Below are positions 7,182 through 15,300 of a stretch of DNA of 24,639 bases, one piece after another. The position numbers and the translations under genes are program-made. The stretch is taken from the NCBI GenBank assembly GCA_005882155.1, contig VBCQ01000207.1:1-24639 (forward strand), read 5' to 3'. This stretch comes from Betaproteobacteria bacterium (GTDB lineage Bacteria; Pseudomonadota; Gammaproteobacteria; Burkholderiales; Burkholderiaceae_C). Under the pieces are notes generated by a model that was given only the letters and a program-made list of their open reading frames with translations, searched no databases and had not been told where the DNA came from. Position 1 is the stretch's first letter. Every line of letters begins with the position of its first letter.

Positions 7182-8695
7182 TCAGGCCGCCGCGACCGCA
7201 ATCTTCGCCTGCCACTCCTCGGCCCGGTCTCGTGCACCGAGGTGCCATCCGAGCTGACCGCGACCGTGACCGGCATGTCTTTGACCTCGAACTCGTAGAT
7301 CGCTTCCATGCCGAGGTCGGCAAAGCCCACGACCTTGGCCTGCTTGATCGCCTTGGCGACGAGGTACGCCGCGCCACCGACCGCCATCAAATACGCGCTC
7401 TTGTGCTTCTTGATCGCCGCGATACCGGCCGGCCCGCGTTCGGCTTTGCCGATCATCCCGATGAGACCCGTTTCGCTGAGCATCATCTCGGTGAACTTGT
7501 CCATCCGCGTCGCGGTCGTCGGGCCTGCCGGGCCGACGACTTCATCGCGCACCGGGTCGACCGGACCGACGTAGTAGATGACGCGGTTGGTGAAGTCCAC
7601 CGGCAGCGACTCGCCCTTTGCGAGCATGTCTTGGATGCGCTTGTGCGCGGCATCTCGGCCGGTCAGCATCTTGCCGTTGAGCAGCAAGGTGTCGCCCGGC
7701 TTCCAGCTCGCGACTTCTTCGCGCGTCAGCGTGTCGAGATTGACGGTCTTGCTCTTGTTGTAGTCCGGCGCCCACTTCACGTCGGGCCACAGGTCCAAGC
7801 TCGGCGGCTCGAGATACGCCGGGCCTGAGCCGTCGAGGACGAAATGCGCGTGGCGTGTCGCCGCGCAGTTGGGGATCATCGCCACCGGCTTGCCGGCCGC
7901 GTGCGTCGGGTAGGTTGCGATCTTCACGTCGAGCACGGTGGTCAGGCCGCCGAGGCCTTGCGCGCCAATGCCGAGCGCATTGATCTTGTCGCACAGCTCG
8001 ATGCGCAGTTCTTCGACCTTGTTCTGCGGGCCGCGCAGCTTGAGCTCATGCATGTCGATGTCCTGCATCAGGCTTTCCTTGGCGAGCAGCATCGCCTTCT
8101 CTGCCGTGCCGCCGATGCCGATGCCGAGCATGCCCGGCGGACACCAGCCGGCTCCCATCGTCGGCACCGTCTTCAATACCCAGTCCACCAGCGAGTCGCT
8201 CGGATTCATCATGACGAACTTGCTCTTGTTCTCGCTGCCGCCGCCCTTGGCCGCGACTTGCACGTCGACGGTGTTGCCCGGCACGACGGTCATGTGGATG
8301 ACCGCCGGCGTGTTGTCCTTGGTGTTCTTGCGCTCGAAGTGCGGGTCGGCCACGATGCTTGCGCGCAGCTTGTTCTCGGGGTCGAGATAGCCGCGTCGAA
8401 CACCTTCGTTGACAGCGTCTTCGACTCCGGCGGGAAAGCCCTCGAAGCGCACGTCCATGCCGATTTTCAGGAACACGTTGACGATGCCGGTGTCTTGACA
8501 GATCGGGCGGCGACCTTCGGCGCACATCTTCGAGTTCGTGAGAATCTGCGCGATCGCGTCCTTCGCCGCGGGGCTGCGCTCGCTTTCGTAAGCGCGCGCG
8601 AGGTGCGTGATGTAGTCGGCAGGGTGGTAGTAGCTGATGTACTGCAAGGCGGCAGCGACGCTGTCGACGAGGTCGGCGTAGCGGATGGTGGTCAT
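7182..8695 (-). CDS. fumA: Class I fumarate hydratase (4Fe-4S), frameshifted near C-terminus
   Basis: This is an iron-sulfur class I fumarase that interconverts fumarate and malate in the TCA cycle. The three cluster cysteines are visible at residues 66 (PICQDTG), 185 (GWCPPGMLG) and 277 (PNCAATRH). The reading frame is normal to VSSDGTSVHETGP near 7222. There the family expects PREWQAKI. The sequence gives this only if one base is added in the CTCCTC run around 7215-7220, after which the frame ends EWQAKIAVAAA and stops at 7182, for a normal length of about 504 residues. Without the base, translation runs on about 100 unrelated residues to 6914, antisense to folE2. Start is ATG 8695 (MTTIRYADL). 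The enzyme core is complete, so a mutant or sequencing error affecting only the tail is possible. Confidence 0.9.
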
Positions 8696-8914
8696 CGGAC
8701 TCTCGGGCTGAAGAAATGCAGGAAGCGAGCGCGATACTGCGCCGCGCTGCTTGCCCGAAGTTTACTGAACCGCACCGCGAACCCTTGTACGCACTGACCG
8801 GGGTACATTGATTGCCGCAGAACTGAGAAAATCGCCGCTTCGAGAGTAAGCCGTTCGTAAGAGCACCTCCCTATGGTGCGGGGCAGTGACACAGACCAGG
8901 CCAGGAGATCGAGC
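8696..8914. promoter_or_regulatory. Divergent fumarase/acs control region
   Basis: This 219-base gap must hold the promoters of both fumarase and acs. A spaced inverted repeat TGTAC-N12-GTACA (8786-8807) could be a regulator site, and GCACC-N7-GGTGC (8863-8879) forms a small hairpin upstream of acs. The acs ribosome binding site AGGAG is at 8903-8907, 7 bases before its ATG. I could not identify a convincing -35/-10 pair on either strand. Confidence 0.3.
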
Positions 8915-10885
8915 ATGACCGAGCACGCCACTCATTTGTACCCGCCGCCCGAGGCCCTCGCCGAGGCCGCTCATGTGTCCGGCATGGCCGCCTACGAGAA
9001 GCTGTGCGCCGAGGCCGAAGCCGATCCTGCCGGCTATTGGGCGCGGCTCGCGCGTGAGCTGGTGAGCTGGAAGAAGCCGTTCACCACAGTGCTCGACGAC
9101 AGCAATGCGCCGTTCTTCAAGTGGTTCGAGGACGGCACGCTGAACGTCTCGTACAACTGCCTCGACAAGCAGGTCGAAGCAGGGCTCGGCAGCAAGGTCG
9201 CGATCATCTTCGAAGCCGACGACGGCCAGGTCACCAAGGTCAGCTACAGCGAGCTGCTCGCGCGCACCTGCAAGATGGCCAACGCGTTGAAGTCGCGCGG
9301 TGTCAAGAAGGGCGACCGCGTCGTCATCTACATGTCGATGTCGGTCGAAGGCGTGGTCGCGATGCAGGCCTGCGCGCGAATCGGTGCGACGCATTCGGTG
9401 GTGTTCGGCGGGTTCTCGGCGCAGTCGCTGCGCGATCGCATCGAAGACGCCGGTGCGGTGATGGTGATCACTGCCGACGAGCAGTTGCGCGGCGGCAAGC
9501 AGCTGCCGTTGAAGGCGATCGTCGACGAAGCGATCGCGCTCGGCGGCTGCGACAGCGTGAAGGACGTCATCGTCTACAAGCGCACCGGCGGCAAGATCGC
9601 CTGGAGCGCGCCGCGCGACCAGTGGATGCACGAGGTCACTGCCGGCCAGCCGACCACTTGCGAACCCGAGTGGGTCGGTGCCGAGCACCCGCTGTTCCTG
9701 CTCTACACCTCGGGCTCGACCGGCAAGCCGAAGGGCGTTCAGCACTCGACCGGCGGCTATCTGCTGTTCGCCGCGCTGACGACGAAGTGGACCTTCGACC
9801 TCAAGCCCGACGACATCTTCTGGTGTACCGCCGACATCGGCTGGGTCACCGGCCACACCTACATCGCCTACGGCCCGCTGGCGCTCGGCGGCACCGAGAT
9901 CGTCTTCGAAGGCGTGCCGACTTATCCGAATGCCGGCCGCTTCTGGAAGATGATCCAAGACCACAAGGTCACGATCTTCTACACCGCACCGACAGCGATC
10001 CGCTCGCTGATCAAGGCGGCCGAGGCGCAAGCCGAAGCACATCCGCGCAACTACGACCTCGCGAGCCTGCGCATCCTCGGCACAGTCGGCGAGCCGATCA
10101 ATCCGGCCGCATGGGAGTGGTACCACGCGAACATCGGCGGCGGACGCTGCCCAATCGTCGACACCTTCTGGCAAACCGAAACCGGCGGCCACATGATCAC
10201 GCCGCTGCCCGGCGCGACGCCGCTGGTGCCGGGATCGTGCACGCTGCCGTGCCCCGGCATCTCGGCAGCGGTCGTCGACGAGACCGGCAAGGAAGTGCCG
10301 TGGGGGCAGGGCGGCATCCTCGTCATCAAGCGGCCGTGGCCGGCGATGATCCGCACGATCTGGGGCGACCCCGAGCGCTACAAGAAGAGCTACTACCCGG
10401 CGGACTTTCAAGGCAAGTACTACCTCGCCGGCGACGGCGCGATCCGCGACGAGAAAACCGGCTACTTCACGATCACCGGCCGCATCGACGACGTGCTCAA
10501 CGTCTCCGGCCACCGCATGGGAACGATGGAGATCGAGTCGGCATTGGTCGGTTGCACCGATCTCGTCGCCGAGGCGGCAGTGGTGGGCCGGCCCGACGAG
10601 ACGACGGGCGAGGCGATCTGCGCCTTCGTCGTGCTGAAGCGTCCGCGTCCGAGCGGCGACGAGGCCAAGGCCATCGCCAAGCAGCTGCGCGACTGGGTCG
10701 GCAAGGAGATCGGTCCGATCGCCAAGCCGAAGGACATTCGATTCGGCGACAACCTGCCGAAGACCCGCTCCGGCAAGATCATGCGGCGCCTGCTGCGCTC
10801 GGTGGCGAAGGGCGAGGCGGTGACGCAGGACACGAGCACGCTCGAGAATCCCGCGATCCTCGAGCAGTTGGGTCAGGCGTACTGA
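8915..10885 (+). CDS. acs: Acetyl-coenzyme A synthetase
   Basis: This 656-residue enzyme of the ANL superfamily activates acetate to acetyl-CoA via acetyl-AMP. The adenylation motif YTSGSTGKPKG is followed by the Acs-typical WCTADIGWVTGHTYIAYGPL and by DTFWQTETGGHMI. The C-terminal lid domain carries TRSGKIMRR, whose Lys is the regulatory acetylation site in this family. Length matches Acs. The ATG at 8915 is chosen because AGGAG lies 7 bases upstream; an upstream in-frame ATG at 8873 lacks support. The gene is divergent from fumarase, so the pair links acetate entry with the TCA cycle. A strong terminator follows. Confidence 0.96.
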   Translation: MTEHATHLYPPPEALAEAAHVSGMAAYEKLCAEAEADPAGYWARLARELVSWKKPFTTVLDDSNAPFFKWFEDGTLNVSYNCLDKQVEAGLGSKVAIIFEADDGQVTKVSYSELLARTCKMANALKSRGVKKGDRVVIYMSMSVEGVVAMQACARIGATHSVVFGGFSAQSLRDRIEDAGAVMVITADEQLRGGKQLPLKAIVDEAIALGGCDSVKDVIVYKRTGGKIAWSAPRDQWMHEVTAGQPTTCEPEWVGAEHPLFLLYTSGSTGKPKGVQHSTGGYLLFAALTTKWTFDLKPDDIFWCTADIGWVTGHTYIAYGPLALGGTEIVFEGVPTYPNAGRFWKMIQDHKVTIFYTAPTAIRSLIKAAEAQAEAHPRNYDLASLRILGTVGEPINPAAWEWYHANIGGGRCPIVDTFWQTETGGHMITPLPGATPLVPGSCTLPCPGISAAVVDETGKEVPWGQGGILVIKRPWPAMIRTIWGDPERYKKSYYPADFQGKYYLAGDGAIRDEKTGYFTITGRIDDVLNVSGHRMGTMEIESALVGCTDLVAEAAVVGRPDETTGEAICAFVVLKRPRPSGDEAKAIAKQLRDWVGKEIGPIAKPKDIRFGDNLPKTRSGKIMRRLLRSVAKGEAVTQDTSTLENPAILEQLGQAY

Positions 10886-10899
10886 AGCTTCGCCAAAAG

Positions 10900-10928
10900 A
10901 AAAAGGCCCCGCACCGCGGGGCCTTTTT
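10900..10928. terminator. Bidirectional intrinsic terminator between acs and cytochrome c
   Basis: AAAAAGGCCCCG, a 5-base loop and CGGGGCC-TTTTT form a stem of 7 GC pairs flanked by an A5 tract on one side and a T5 tract on the other. It works in both directions for the convergent acs (ends 10885) and cytochrome c (ends 10944) genes. Confidence 0.92.
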
Positions 10929-10943
10929 CCGTCTAGCGAAGCA

Positions 10944-11243
10944 TCATTTCTGCTGCAGCACCCACTGCACCAGCTGCTTTGCCTCGGCTTCACTGACCTG
11001 CGGATTGGCGGGCATCGGCACCGCGCCCCACACGCCGGAGCCGCCTTTGAGTACCTTCTGGCTCAGCTTGTCGACGGCGTCCTTTTGGCCGGCGTATTTG
11101 GCCGCCACGTCCTTGTAGGCCGGGCCGACGAGCTTCTTGTCGACGGCGTGGCAGGCCATGCAATTCTTCTTTTGCGCGAGGTCGGCATTGGCGCAGGCGG
11201 GGCCGGCGACCAGCGCGACGAGCAGGAGGGAGAGCGACTTCAT
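10944..11243 (-). CDS. Class I c-type cytochrome (c551/c552-like), periplasmic
   Basis: This 99-residue protein has a Sec signal peptide (residues 1 to about 20, MKSLSLLLVALVAGPACANA), a heme-binding site CMACH at 28-32 and a likely axial Met at residue 77 in AVPMPANP. This is the pattern of small monoheme cytochromes c551/c552, which carry electrons in the periplasm to terminal oxidases or other reductases. The start at 11243 is preferred over one five codons upstream because AAAGGA lies 6 bases before it and the signal peptide begins there. It stands alone, convergent with acs. The electron partner is not visible. Confidence 0.92.
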   Translation of the reverse strand: MKSLSLLLVALVAGPACANADLAQKKNCMACHAVDKKLVGPAYKDVAAKYAGQKDAVDKLSQKVLKGGSGVWGAVPMPANPQVSEAEAKQLVQWVLQQK

Positions 11244-11358
11244 GGCGTCCTTTCGCACAGAATGCGTGAGTTCAGTGGGCTACAGTCACGACAACGGATT
11301 GTAAAGAGCCCGCGTTGACGCCAAGCTTGCGTCCGTCGACCGACCTGGAGTCGTTTCC

Positions 11359-11793
11359 ATGTATTTCATCGTCCTCGGAGTGCTATTGCTGGCCATGAAA
11401 GTGGCCGAGTTCGGGCCGGTGGCCAATTGGTCATGGTGGATCGTGCTCGCGCCGTTCGGATTCGCGGTGATCTGGTGGTGGTGGGCCGATTCGACCGGCT
11501 ACACCAAGCGGCGCGAAATGGACAAGATGCAGGACCGCAAGGACGCACGCCGGCGCAAGTCGCTCGAAGCGCTGGGCATCGACCCGCGGCTCAAGCTCAA
11601 GCAAGACCGCAAGACCGAGCGCTTCCGCCGCTCACGCGCATTCCAGGTCTCGAAGATCGAAGACGCGCGCGCCGAGATCCGGAAAAAGCAGCACGACATC
11701 GTCGTCCACGGCAGCCGCTTCGACAGCTCGATGGACACATCGCTGCCAGGTGACGACGAGCCCGATCTCAAGCACCCGAAGTCGAAGCGCTAG
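11359..11793 (+). CDS. Small Trp-rich membrane protein (TIGR04438-like)
   Basis: This 144-residue protein has two closely spaced N-terminal hydrophobic segments (about residues 1-17 and 26-43). It is notably rich in Trp: W24, W26, W27 and a run of four at 39-42. A long, highly charged and probably helical tail (residues 45-144, many Lys/Arg/Asp) follows. It resembles the betaproteobacterial Trp-rich family TIGR04438, whose function is unknown; this assignment is from memory of the pattern. It is likely an inner-membrane protein with a cytoplasmic basic tail. Its TAG stop directly abuts the ilvD stop on the other strand with no spacer. Confidence 0.8.
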   Translation: MYFIVLGVLLLAMKVAEFGPVANWSWWIVLAPFGFAVIWWWWADSTGYTKRREMDKMQDRKDARRRKSLEALGIDPRLKLKQDRKTERFRRSRAFQVSKIEDARAEIRKKQHDIVVHGSRFDSSMDTSLPGDDEPDLKHPKSKR

Positions 11794-13476
11794 TCACTCG
11801 AACTTGTCGAGGACCGCGCCGGTGCTCGCGCTCGACGCGTTCTTCGCGAACTTCGCGAGCACGCCGCGCGTGTAGCGCGGTGCCGGCGGCGACCACGCGG
11901 CGCGCCGCGTTGCAAGCTCCGCCTCGCTCACGTTGAGCTGCAGGCTCAGCGTGTGGGCATCGATGGTGATGGCGTCGCCTTCGCGCACCAGCGCAATGTT
12001 GCCGCCCGCGTAGGCTTCCGGCGCGACATGGCCGACCACCATGCCCCAGGTGCCGCCGGAGAAGCGCCCGTCGGTCACCAGGCCCACCGATTCGCCGAGC
12101 CCTTGGCCGATCAGCGCACTGGTCGGCGCGAGCATCTCAGGCATGCCGGGTGCGCCCTTGGGGCCGAGGTAGCGCAGCACCATCACATCGCCCGGCACGA
12201 TGTGCCGCGCCATGATCGCCGCCAGCGCCGACTGCTCGTCGTCGAACACACGCGCCGGCCCGGTCATTACCGGATTCTTCAAGCCGGTGATCTTCGCGAC
12301 GCAGCCTTCGGGCGACAAGTTGCCCTTCAAGATCGCGAGGTGGCCGTGCTCGTACATCGGCTTGGCGATGGGGCGAATCACGTCTTGATCGGCGCGCGGC
12401 ACGTCGGGCACCTCGGCCAGGTTCTGCGCCACGGTTTTGCCGGTGATCGTGATGCAGTCGCCGTGCAGCAAGCCGGCGTTGAGCAGCAGCTTCATCACCT
12501 GCGGAATGCCGCCGGCCCGGTGCAGATCGACAGCGAGGTATTGGCCCGACGGCTTGAGGTCGCACAGCACCGGCACCTTCTTGCGGATGCGCTCGAAGTC
12601 GTCGATCGTCCAGTCGACTTGCGCCGCATGCGCGATCGCGAGGAAGTGCAGCACTGCGTTTGTCGAGCCGCCGGTGGCCATGATCACCGCCACCGCATTC
12701 TCGATGGATTGGCGGGTGACGATGTCGCGCGGCTTCAAGTCGGCCTTCACGGCGTCGACGAGCACGCGCGCCGCTTGCTTCGCCGAGTTCTGCGTTTCGT
12801 CGTGCGGGTTTGCCATCGTCGACGAGTACGGCAGGCTCATGCCGAGCGCCTCGAAGGCCGAGCTCATCGTGTTGGCGGTGTACATGCCGCCGCACGAGCC
12901 GCTGCCGGGAATCGCGCGACGCTCGATCTGGCAGAAGTCCTCTTCGTTCATGCGGCCGGCGGTGAATTCGCCGACGGCTTCGAACACGCTGACGATGTTG
13001 AGGTCGCGGCCCGTGTAGTGGCCGGGCAGGATCGTGCCGCCGTAGACGTAGATCGCCGGCACGTTGGCTCGCAGCATGCCCATCATGCCGCCCGGCATGT
13101 TCTTGTCGCAGCCGCCGACCACGAGCACGCCGTCCATCCACTGGCCTTGCACGCAGGTCTCGATGCAGTCGGCGATGACCTCGCGCGACACCAGGCTGTA
13201 CTTCATGCCCTCGGTGCCCATCGCCATCCCGTCGGAGATCGTCGGCGTGCCGAAGATCTGCGCGTTGCCGCCGGCTTCCTCGATGCCGGCAACGGCCGCG
13301 TCGGCGAGCTTCTGCAGTCCCGAGTTGCACGGCGTGATCGTCGAGTGCGCGTTGGCCACGCCGATCATCGGTTTCTTGAAGTCGCCGGCCTCGTAGCCGA
13401 GCGCGTAGTACATGGAGCGGTTGGGCGCGCGCGCCACGCCTTCGGTGATGTTCTTCGAGCGGCGATTGATGCTCAT
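11794..13476 (-). CDS. ilvD: Dihydroxy-acid dehydratase
   Basis: This 560-residue IlvD/Edd-family enzyme catalyses the dehydration of 2,3-dihydroxy-isovalerate and -methylvalerate in valine, isoleucine, leucine and pantothenate synthesis. Iron-sulfur cluster cysteines are at 50 (HSTITPCN), 123 (GGCDKNMPGG) and 195 (GSGSCGGMYTANTM). The C-terminal TDGRFSGGTWG motif is present. Length and start (ATG 13476, MSINRRSKNITEG) fit the short-form IlvD. It is divergent from lgt, 85 bases away, and convergent with the Trp-rich gene. No leader-peptide attenuator was recognised upstream. Confidence 0.96.
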   Translation of the reverse strand: MSINRRSKNITEGVARAPNRSMYYALGYEAGDFKKPMIGVANAHSTITPCNSGLQKLADAAVAGIEEAGGNAQIFGTPTISDGMAMGTEGMKYSLVSREVIADCIETCVQGQWMDGVLVVGGCDKNMPGGMMGMLRANVPAIYVYGGTILPGHYTGRDLNIVSVFEAVGEFTAGRMNEEDFCQIERRAIPGSGSCGGMYTANTMSSAFEALGMSLPYSSTMANPHDETQNSAKQAARVLVDAVKADLKPRDIVTRQSIENAVAVIMATGGSTNAVLHFLAIAHAAQVDWTIDDFERIRKKVPVLCDLKPSGQYLAVDLHRAGGIPQVMKLLLNAGLLHGDCITITGKTVAQNLAEVPDVPRADQDVIRPIAKPMYEHGHLAILKGNLSPEGCVAKITGLKNPVMTGPARVFDDEQSALAAIMARHIVPGDVMVLRYLGPKGAPGMPEMLAPTSALIGQGLGESVGLVTDGRFSGGTWGMVVGHVAPEAYAGGNIALVREGDAITIDAHTLSLQLNVSEAELATRRAAWSPPAPRYTRGVLAKFAKNASSASTGAVLDKFE

Positions 13477-13561
13477 GGTCGGTCTCTAGTTGCAGTGCTT
13501 GGGCAGCCTCGAATGATAGCGGGCCGCTTATGATCGGCGCTGTTCAAGGAGCCGCCGGCGC

Positions 13562-14416
13562 ATGCTTGTCCACCCTCAGTTCAACCCCGTCGCCCTCAAG
13601 CTCGGGCCCGTTGCGATCCACTGGTACGGCCTGACCTACCTCGTCGCGTTCGGCCTCTTCCTGTGGCTCGCGACGCTGCGAACCCGCCAGCCGCATTTCG
13701 CCGAGCGCGGCTGGACGCGCCGCGATGTCGAGGACCTGCTGTTCTACGGCGTGCTCGGCGTCGTGATCGGCGGCCGTCTCGGCTATGTGCTGTTCTACAA
13801 GCCCGAGTACTACGCGGCGAATCTGCTCGAGGTCTTTGCGGTGTGGAAGGGCGGCATGGCGTTTCACGGCGGGCTGCTCGGCGTGATCGGCGCGGTCGCC
13901 GTGTTCGCGCGCAACCGGCAGCGCCATTTTCTCGAGATCACCGATCTGATCGCGCCGTGCGTGCCGACCGGTCTCGCGATGGGTCGCCTCGGCAACTTCA
14001 TCAATGGCGAGCTGTGGGGCCGCGAGGCACCGGCCACGATGCCGTGGGGCATGGTGTTTCCGCAATCGGGCACCGATGTCCCGCGCCATCCATCGCAGCT
14101 TTATCAGTTCGCGCTCGAAGGAATGCTGTTGTTCGTGCTGCTGTGGTTCTTCGCGCGCAAGCCGCGTCGGCAGGGGCAGGTGTCAGGCGCGTTCCTGATC
14201 GGCTACGGCGTGCTTCGGTTTATCGCCGAATATTTCCGCGAGCCCGACAGCTTCCTCGGTCTGCTCGCGTTGAACATGAGCATGGGCCAATGGCTGTGCG
14301 TGCCGATGGTGCTGGCCGGCGTCGTGCTTTGGCTGTACGGCGACCGCATGGTCGTGAAGCCGAAAGAGGAAGAGCCGGCGGGCGAGGCGGCTCCCGAGAG
14401 CGAACCACCGAGATAG
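13562..14416 (+). CDS. lgt: Phosphatidylglycerol-prolipoprotein diacylglyceryl transferase
   Basis: This 284-residue inner-membrane enzyme has about seven helices. It transfers a diacylglyceryl group from phosphatidylglycerol to the lipobox Cys of prolipoproteins, the first step of lipoprotein maturation. The Lgt signature GRLGNFINGELWGR is in the middle of the protein, and HWYGLTYLVAF, GGRLGYVLFY and GGMAFHGGLLG are present as in the family. AAGGAG lies about 10 bases before the ATG at 13562. The C-terminus has a short acidic tail beyond the usual end. dnaQ follows after 10 bases and may be cotranscribed. Confidence 0.96.
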   Translation: MLVHPQFNPVALKLGPVAIHWYGLTYLVAFGLFLWLATLRTRQPHFAERGWTRRDVEDLLFYGVLGVVIGGRLGYVLFYKPEYYAANLLEVFAVWKGGMAFHGGLLGVIGAVAVFARNRQRHFLEITDLIAPCVPTGLAMGRLGNFINGELWGREAPATMPWGMVFPQSGTDVPRHPSQLYQFALEGMLLFVLLWFFARKPRRQGQVSGAFLIGYGVLRFIAEYFREPDSFLGLLALNMSMGQWLCVPMVLAGVVLWLYGDRMVVKPKEEEPAGEAAPESEPPR

Positions 14417-14426
14417 TTCCGCGACC

Positions 14427-15131
14427 ATGCGACAAGTTTTTCTCGACACCGAAACCACCGGCTTGAGCCCCGAGTCGGGCGACCGCATCATCGAAATCGG
14501 CTGCGTCGAAATGCTCAACCGGCGACTGTCGGGACGCAACCTTCACTTCTATCTGAACCCGCAGCGGCGCAACAGCGAAGACGCGGTGAAGATCCACGGG
14601 CTGACCGACGAATTCCTCGCCGACAAGCCGCTGTTCGATTCGATTGCCGACGAGTTGCTCGAGTACCTGGCGGGCGCGGAAGTCATCATCCACAACGCCG
14701 GCTTCGATGTTGGCTTTCTCAACGAAGAGCTCAAGCGCGTCGGCCGATCGCGCTTCGGAGAAATCGTCACGCAGGTCACCGACAGCTTGACGATGGCGCG
14801 CGAGATGTTCCCTGGCAAGTCGAATTCGCTCGATGCGCTGTGCAAGCGACTCGAGGTCGACAACACGAATCGCGCACTGCATGGTGCACTGCTCGACGCG
14901 GGTCTGCTCGCCGAGGTCTACATCCGCATGACGCGCGGACAGAACTCGCTGGTGATCGACGGCAGCGAAGGATCGACGCGCGAGGCCGAGCTTGCGATCG
15001 TCGATTTCAGTGCCTTCGACCTGCTCGTCATCGCGGCCAACGAAGCCGAGGCGAGTGCGCACGACATGCTCCTCGCCGAGCTCGACAAGGCCTGCGGCGG
15101 AAGGACGATTTGGCGCACCCTTGTGGCATAA
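14427..15131 (+). CDS. dnaQ: DNA polymerase III epsilon subunit (3'-5' proofreading exonuclease)
   Basis: This 234-residue DEDDh exonuclease shows Exo I DTETTGL (D7, E9), Exo II HNAGFDVGFLNEEL (D94) and Exo III HGALLDAGLLAEVY (H152, D157). The C-terminal part (about 170-234) is the region that contacts the polymerase alpha subunit. Length and domain order are normal for DnaQ. It follows lgt by 10 bases, and its 3' end overlaps a possible -10 box for the tRNA gene just downstream. Confidence 0.94.
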   Translation: MRQVFLDTETTGLSPESGDRIIEIGCVEMLNRRLSGRNLHFYLNPQRRNSEDAVKIHGLTDEFLADKPLFDSIADELLEYLAGAEVIIHNAGFDVGFLNEELKRVGRSRFGEIVTQVTDSLTMAREMFPGKSNSLDALCKRLEVDNTNRALHGALLDAGLLAEVYIRMTRGQNSLVIDGSEGSTREAELAIVDFSAFDLLVIAANEAEASAHDMLLAELDKACGGRTIWRTLVA

Positions 15132-15132
15132 T
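15127..15132 (+). promoter_or_regulatory. Candidate tRNA-Val -10 box inside dnaQ stop codon
   Basis: CATAAT sits 25 bases upstream of the mature tRNA 5' end and overlaps the dnaQ TAA stop. The -35 at the matching distance is poor, so this is a tentative call. The tRNA could instead be processed from the dnaQ transcript. Confidence 0.35.
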
Positions 15133-15157
15133 CCAGCGCTTTCCGCACAGCACATTT

Positions 15158-15232
15158 GGGCGGTTAGCTCAGGGGTAGAGCATCGCATTCACACTGCGGG
15201 GGTCGGGGGTTCGAAACCCTCACCGCCCACCA
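15158..15232 (+). tRNA. tRNA-Val (anticodon CAC)
   Basis: A 75-base cloverleaf with the CCA encoded. The acceptor stem is GGGCGGT/ACCGCCC, the D arm GCTC-AGGGGTA-GAGC, and the anticodon stem TCGCA/TGCGG with loop TTCACAC. The anticodon CAC is at 15190-15192. The T arm is GGGGG-TTCGAAA-CCCTC. Anticodon CAC reads the GUG codon, which is common in this GC-rich genome. Confidence 0.96.
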
Positions 15233-15241
15233 AATGACGAG

Positions 15242-15273
15242 AAGGCCTTTGGCGTCAAGCCAAGGGCCTTTTT
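15242..15273 (+). terminator. Intrinsic terminator after tRNA-Val
   Basis: AAGGCCTTTGGC and GCCAAGGGCCTT pair across a GTCAA loop and are followed by a T-run (CTTTTTC). The stem starts 10 bases after the tRNA CCA end. Confidence 0.88.
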
Positions 15274-15300
15274 CATTGATGGCGTTGGAAAAATCTCGTG

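Noticed and set aside
8762..10993. 743-codon minus-strand open frame opposite acs
   Set aside because: No recognisable motifs, low-complexity composition, and fully covered by the well-supported acs gene on the other strand.
13505..13540. Promoters in the ilvD/lgt gap (TATGAT at 13529 on plus, TATCAT at 13517 on minus)
   Set aside because: The -10-like hexamers lack an acceptable -35 at proper spacing, so they are not reported as features.
15158..15232. tRNA-Val as an integration site of a genomic island
   Set aside because: No integrase gene and no second copy of the tRNA 3' end are present in the window.
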